Source of the DNA: JACKCP01 sp051744925
GTDB lineage: Bacteria > Desulfobacterota > Desulfobacteria > Desulfobacterales > JACKCP01
Assembly: GCA_051744925.1 (NCBI GenBank)
Contig: JBNJDM010000103.1
Coordinates: forward strand, 1 to 6,974
DNA: 6,974 nt
Reading direction: 5' to 3'
The position numbers were made by a program, and so were the translations under genes. This document shows, piece by piece, positions 4,950-6,974 of the stretch; within the stretch, counting starts at the first letter, position 1; every line of letters starts with the position of its first letter. Below the pieces are notes generated by a model. It worked only from the letters and a program-made list of their open reading frames with translations, was not told the DNA's origin and searched no databases.

Positions 4950-5795
4950 ATGAGGATCTGTATAGCAAGCGGAAAAGGCGGCACAGGTAAAACAACAATT
5001 GCAACATCCCTTGCCGCCTCATACGGAAAAGAGATACAGCTTGCAGATTGTGATGTTGAAACTCCCAATGCCGGAATATTTTTTGATGTTTCAGACTCGG
5101 ACAAAGAGGATGTTTTCCTCTTTGTCCCCGGATTTGACAATGAAAAATGCACAGGGTGCAAAGAATGTGAAAGAATATGCAGATACAATGCTCTTGCAGT
5201 TGTTAACAAAAAAGTGATTTTGTTTCCGACCCTTTGCCACTCATGCAAAGGATGCCTTTATATATGTCCTGAAAATGCTGTATATGAAGACAAAAAACTA
5301 CTGGGGTCAATTTCTTCCAAAAAGCTTGACAATAATATCAGCTTTATTTCCGGAGATCTTAAAACCGGTGAAATGGCTTCTCCCATGCTCATAGACAGGG
5401 TTAAAAAAAAGCTTTCTCCTGAAATTCATTCAATTATAGATTCTCCTCCGGGAACATCTTGTCCTGCAATTGAAGCAATGAAAGATTCAGACTATGTTGT
5501 GCTTGTAACCGAATCTACTCCCTTCGGACTAAGCGATCTTAAACTTGCGGCCGAAACAGCGAAACTCCTTGGAAAACCATGCGGAATAATCATCAACAAG
5601 CACATGGAAGAGATAACAATGATCCATGATTATGCCAAAGAGTCGAATATTCCGGTTCTTATGGAAATCCCCTATTCCAGAGATCTTGCTGTTGATTATT
5701 CAAAAGGGAACCTTGTTGTAGCTACCAGAAACGATCTTAAAGCAAAGTTTAAAGAAACTCTTGAAACTATAATCAGTGAACATGCGGGGGCGTAA
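4950..5795 (+). CDS. MinD-like ATPase with inserted 2[4Fe-4S] ferredoxin domain (first copy)
   Basis: This 281-residue cytoplasmic protein is a SIMIBI-class ATPase of the MinD/Mrp group. The deviant Walker A GKGGTGKTT (8-16) has Lys9 and Lys14, the segment LADCDVETPN has Asp33 and Asp35, and the A'' motif is DSPPGTSCP (164-172). A bacterial ferredoxin domain is inserted between the switch I and A'' regions. Its two cysteine runs are Cys67, 70, 73, 77 and Cys96, 99, 102, 106 with Pro107, the full set for two [4Fe-4S] clusters. The segment after it reads GDLKTGEMASPMLIDRVKK. The C-terminus lacks a MinD-type amphipathic membrane helix and the CxxC pair of Mrp/NBP35 scaffold proteins. It resembles the paired ferredoxin-ATPases near orange-protein genes in Desulfovibrio, as I remember them. 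It is translationally coupled to the Orp-like gene upstream and sits 1 nt before the second copy. Confidence 0.9.
   Translation: MRICIASGKGGTGKTTIATSLAASYGKEIQLADCDVETPNAGIFFDVSDSDKEDVFLFVPGFDNEKCTGCKECERICRYNALAVVNKKVILFPTLCHSCKGCLYICPENAVYEDKKLLGSISSKKLDNNISFISGDLKTGEMASPMLIDRVKKKLSPEIHSIIDSPPGTSCPAIEAMKDSDYVVLVTESTPFGLSDLKLAAETAKLLGKPCGIIINKHMEEITMIHDYAKESNIPVLMEIPYSRDLAVDYSKGNLVVATRNDLKAKFKETLETIISEHAGA
5786..5790 (+). promoter_or_regulatory. Ribosome binding site deciding the second ATPase start
   Basis: GGGGG ends 6 nt before the ATG at 5797, whereas the upstream in-frame GTG at 5776 has no purine-rich site. Starting at 5797 also places the Walker A motif at residues 9-16, as in the first copy. 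Confidence 0.6.
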
Positions 5796-5796
5796 A

Positions 5797-6666
5797 ATGA
5801 AAGAGCTTGTAATAATAAGCGGCAAAGGCGGTACAGGCAAAACATGCGTCAGTGCTTCATTTGCCCATCTTCTTAAAGAAAAAAAAGTTTTAATTGATGC
5901 TGATGTTGATGCTGCAAACCTTCATCTGATTATAGAACCCCGCAGTTCCAAAGAATTTTCATATTCTTCGGGAGTAAAAGCAGAAATCGACCTTGATAAA
6001 TGCAGTCAGTGCGGTCTTTGCATTGAAAGATGCGAGTTTGAAGCCATAAGCGATGATTTTGTGGTAAACGATATTGACTGCGAAGGCTGCGGAGTTTGCT
6101 ATGAATTCTGTCCTGAACAGGCAATAACATTAAGAGAAGAAAAAGCCGGGCGCTGGTTTATTTCAAAAACAGATGAAGGAACCATGGTTCATGCAAGGCT
6201 TAATATAGGCGGAGAAAACTCAGGCCTTCTGATTAATCAGCTAAGAAAACAGGCATCAGCTGAGGCTGAAAATGAAAATGCATCCTTTATTCTTACAGAC
6301 GGACCTCCGGGTACAGGCTGTCCTGCTACTTCTTCAATAACAAATTCAGACAGTGTGCTTATTGTATGCGAACCTACGCAATCCGGTTTTCACGACATGA
6401 AAAAGGCAAAAGATCTTGCTGACTTTCTCAAAGTGCCTGTTATGGTGATGGTAAATAAATACGACCTGAATCCTGAGATTACTGACCAGATAGAAGAATA
6501 TTCTAAAAAGTCCAATGCCCTTTTTATGGGAAAAGTGCCTTATGATGACGATTTCCCAAAAGCAATCATGAACAAGACTTCTCCTGTTCAGTATTCCGAT
6601 GGTGAAGGATCCAAAGCATTAAAAGAGATATTTGATAAAGTAATTCAAAACATTACAAGTGCTTAA
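5797..6666 (+). CDS. MinD-like ATPase with inserted 2[4Fe-4S] ferredoxin domain (second copy)
   Basis: From the ATG at 5797 the protein has 289 residues. Its plan repeats that of the preceding gene. It has Walker A GKGGTGKT (9-16), with Cys17 where the first copy has Thr, then DADVDAANLHL (Asp34, Asp36), a ferredoxin insert with Cys69, 72, 75, 79 and Cys95, 98, 101, 105 followed by Pro106, and the A'' motif DGPPGTGCP (168-176). Between ferredoxin and A'' it has HARLNIGGENSGLLINQLRKQA, unlike the GEMASPMLIDRV version in the first copy, so the two are divergent paralogues rather than a recent duplication. This fits an ATP-dependent heterodimer carrying up to four [4Fe-4S] clusters, though that is inference. 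Only 1 nt separates it from the first copy. A 36-nt gap separates it from the second Orp-like gene. No membrane-targeting helix is seen at the C-terminus. Confidence 0.9.
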   Translation: MKELVIISGKGGTGKTCVSASFAHLLKEKKVLIDADVDAANLHLIIEPRSSKEFSYSSGVKAEIDLDKCSQCGLCIERCEFEAISDDFVVNDIDCEGCGVCYEFCPEQAITLREEKAGRWFISKTDEGTMVHARLNIGGENSGLLINQLRKQASAEAENENASFILTDGPPGTGCPATSSITNSDSVLIVCEPTQSGFHDMKKAKDLADFLKVPVMVMVNKYDLNPEITDQIEEYSKKSNALFMGKVPYDDDFPKAIMNKTSPVQYSDGEGSKALKEIFDKVIQNITSA

Positions 6667-6702
6667 TTCAGTTAATTATAATTATTAAAGCAGGTAAAAA
6701 AA

Positions 6703-6974
6703 ATGAAAATTGCAGTATCATCAAAAGGAAACAAACTTACATCACAGGTTGATGAAAGATTCGGCAGATGTGCTTTTTTTATGATTATCGAGCCTGAATC
6801 ACTTGAATATGAAGTAATTGAAAACACCGGTTCTGAACAGGGAGCCGGAGTTACAGCTGCCAAAACTATTGTCAATGCCGGTGCCCAGGCATTAATCACC
6901 GGCAGCTGCGGACCTAAAGCCTTCATGGTTTTAAAGGAAGCCAATACAGATGTTATTCTTAACGGAGCAGGCAG
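6703..6974 (+). CDS. NifX/Orp-fold protein, second copy (3' end outside the window)
   Basis: The reading frame is open to the right edge, giving 90 complete codons. It is a second member of the dinitrogenase FeMo-cofactor-binding fold family, closely related to the product at 4395. It shares LTSQVDERFGR near the N-terminus, a central GAGVTAAKTIVNAGAQ stretch, and ITGSCGPKAF (65-74). It has Cys23 right after FGR and Cys69 within GSCGPKA. Both positions are non-cysteine in the first copy, so this one looks better suited to bind a metal cluster. Whether it has the Gly/Arg-rich tail cannot be seen. The ATG at 6703 follows AGG (6692-6694) at 8 nt. It probably belongs to the same operon as the two ATPases, 36 nt away, with no terminator between them. 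Confidence 0.85.
   Translation, partial: MKIAVSSKGNKLTSQVDERFGRCAFFMIIEPESLEYEVIENTGSEQGAGVTAAKTIVNAGAQALITGSCGPKAFMVLKEANTDVILNGAG

Noticed and set aside
4663..5022. Frames overlapping the Gly-rich tail region on both strands (4663-4953 plus, 4696-5022 minus)
   Set aside because: They arise from the GC-rich repeat being open in several frames; neither matches a family, and the Orp-like frame explains the region.
5776..5796. GTG 5776 as the start of the second ATPase
   Set aside because: It lies inside the preceding gene without a ribosome site; the ATG at 5797 has GGGGG at 6 nt and aligns with the first copy.
4950..6666. Mrp/NBP35 Fe-S cluster scaffold proteins
   Set aside because: They share the ATPase core, but the C-terminal CxxC used for bridging cluster binding is missing, and the eight Cys form a ferredoxin domain instead.
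6673..6684. Perfect palindrome TAATTATAATTA before the last gene
   Set aside because: It is short, pure A/T in an AT-rich spacer, and expected by chance; no T-run or promoter context gives it meaning.
4395..6974. Nitrogen-fixation (nif) cluster
   Set aside because: The NifX-type fold alone is not diagnostic; no nifHDK, nifB or nifEN is present, and the ATPases are not NifH (ferredoxin insert, different Cys pattern).

Overview
The window is about 7 kb of AT-rich DNA (roughly 37-38 % GC by eye). It comes from an anaerobic bacterium, most likely a member of Desulfobacterota such as a sulfate reducer of the Desulfobacterales. That assignment is inference. It rests on the pairing of a minCDE operon with a gene set typical of strict anaerobes: a DUF134 regulator, NifX/'orange protein'-type FeMo-cofactor-binding-fold proteins, and twin MinD-like ATPases carrying an inserted 2[4Fe-4S] ferredoxin domain. 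No rRNA, tRNA, CRISPR array or mobile element was seen.

Layout. (1) Positions 1-266 are a non-coding leader. It holds two dyad-symmetric elements and a near-consensus sigma70 promoter (TTGACA, 17 bp, TATAAA). (2) Positions 267-2095 are minC-minD-minE on the + strand, the complete Min system that keeps FtsZ rings away from the poles, closed by a hairpin plus T-run. (3) Positions 2190-3777 are two overlapping minus-strand genes of unknown function, an HD-domain protein followed by a cysteine-rich YkgJ-like protein. They converge on minE and have their own terminator, which is embedded in the end of the last coding sequence. (4) Positions 3784-3979 are a divergent intergenic region. A good sigma70 promoter fires rightward, and a GCATATGC-centred palindrome sits on its expected transcription start. 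(5) From 3980 to the right edge, a + strand operon encodes a DUF134 helix-turn-helix protein, a NifX/Orp-fold protein with a Gly/Arg/Met-rich tail, two adjacent ferredoxin-MinD-like ATPases, and a second NifX/Orp-fold protein cut by the window end.

How the genes fit together. The Min operon is canonical. The right-hand operon resembles the parts list of the orange-protein (ORP) complex of Desulfovibrio: a Mo/Cu-cluster protein of the dinitrogenase FeMo-co-binding fold plus MinD/Mrp-like ATPases with ferredoxin domains. From memory of the literature, that complex has been linked to cell morphology and septum placement. Finding it a few genes from minCDE is the most thought-provoking feature here. 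It suggests, but does not show, that a metal-cluster or redox-sensing MinD-like module works beside the classical Min oscillator. DUF134 is the obvious candidate regulator, probably acting at the palindrome over its own start site. Most starts could be set by Shine-Dalgarno spacing, and several naive longest-ORF starts (225, 3783, 4389, 5776) should be moved inward.
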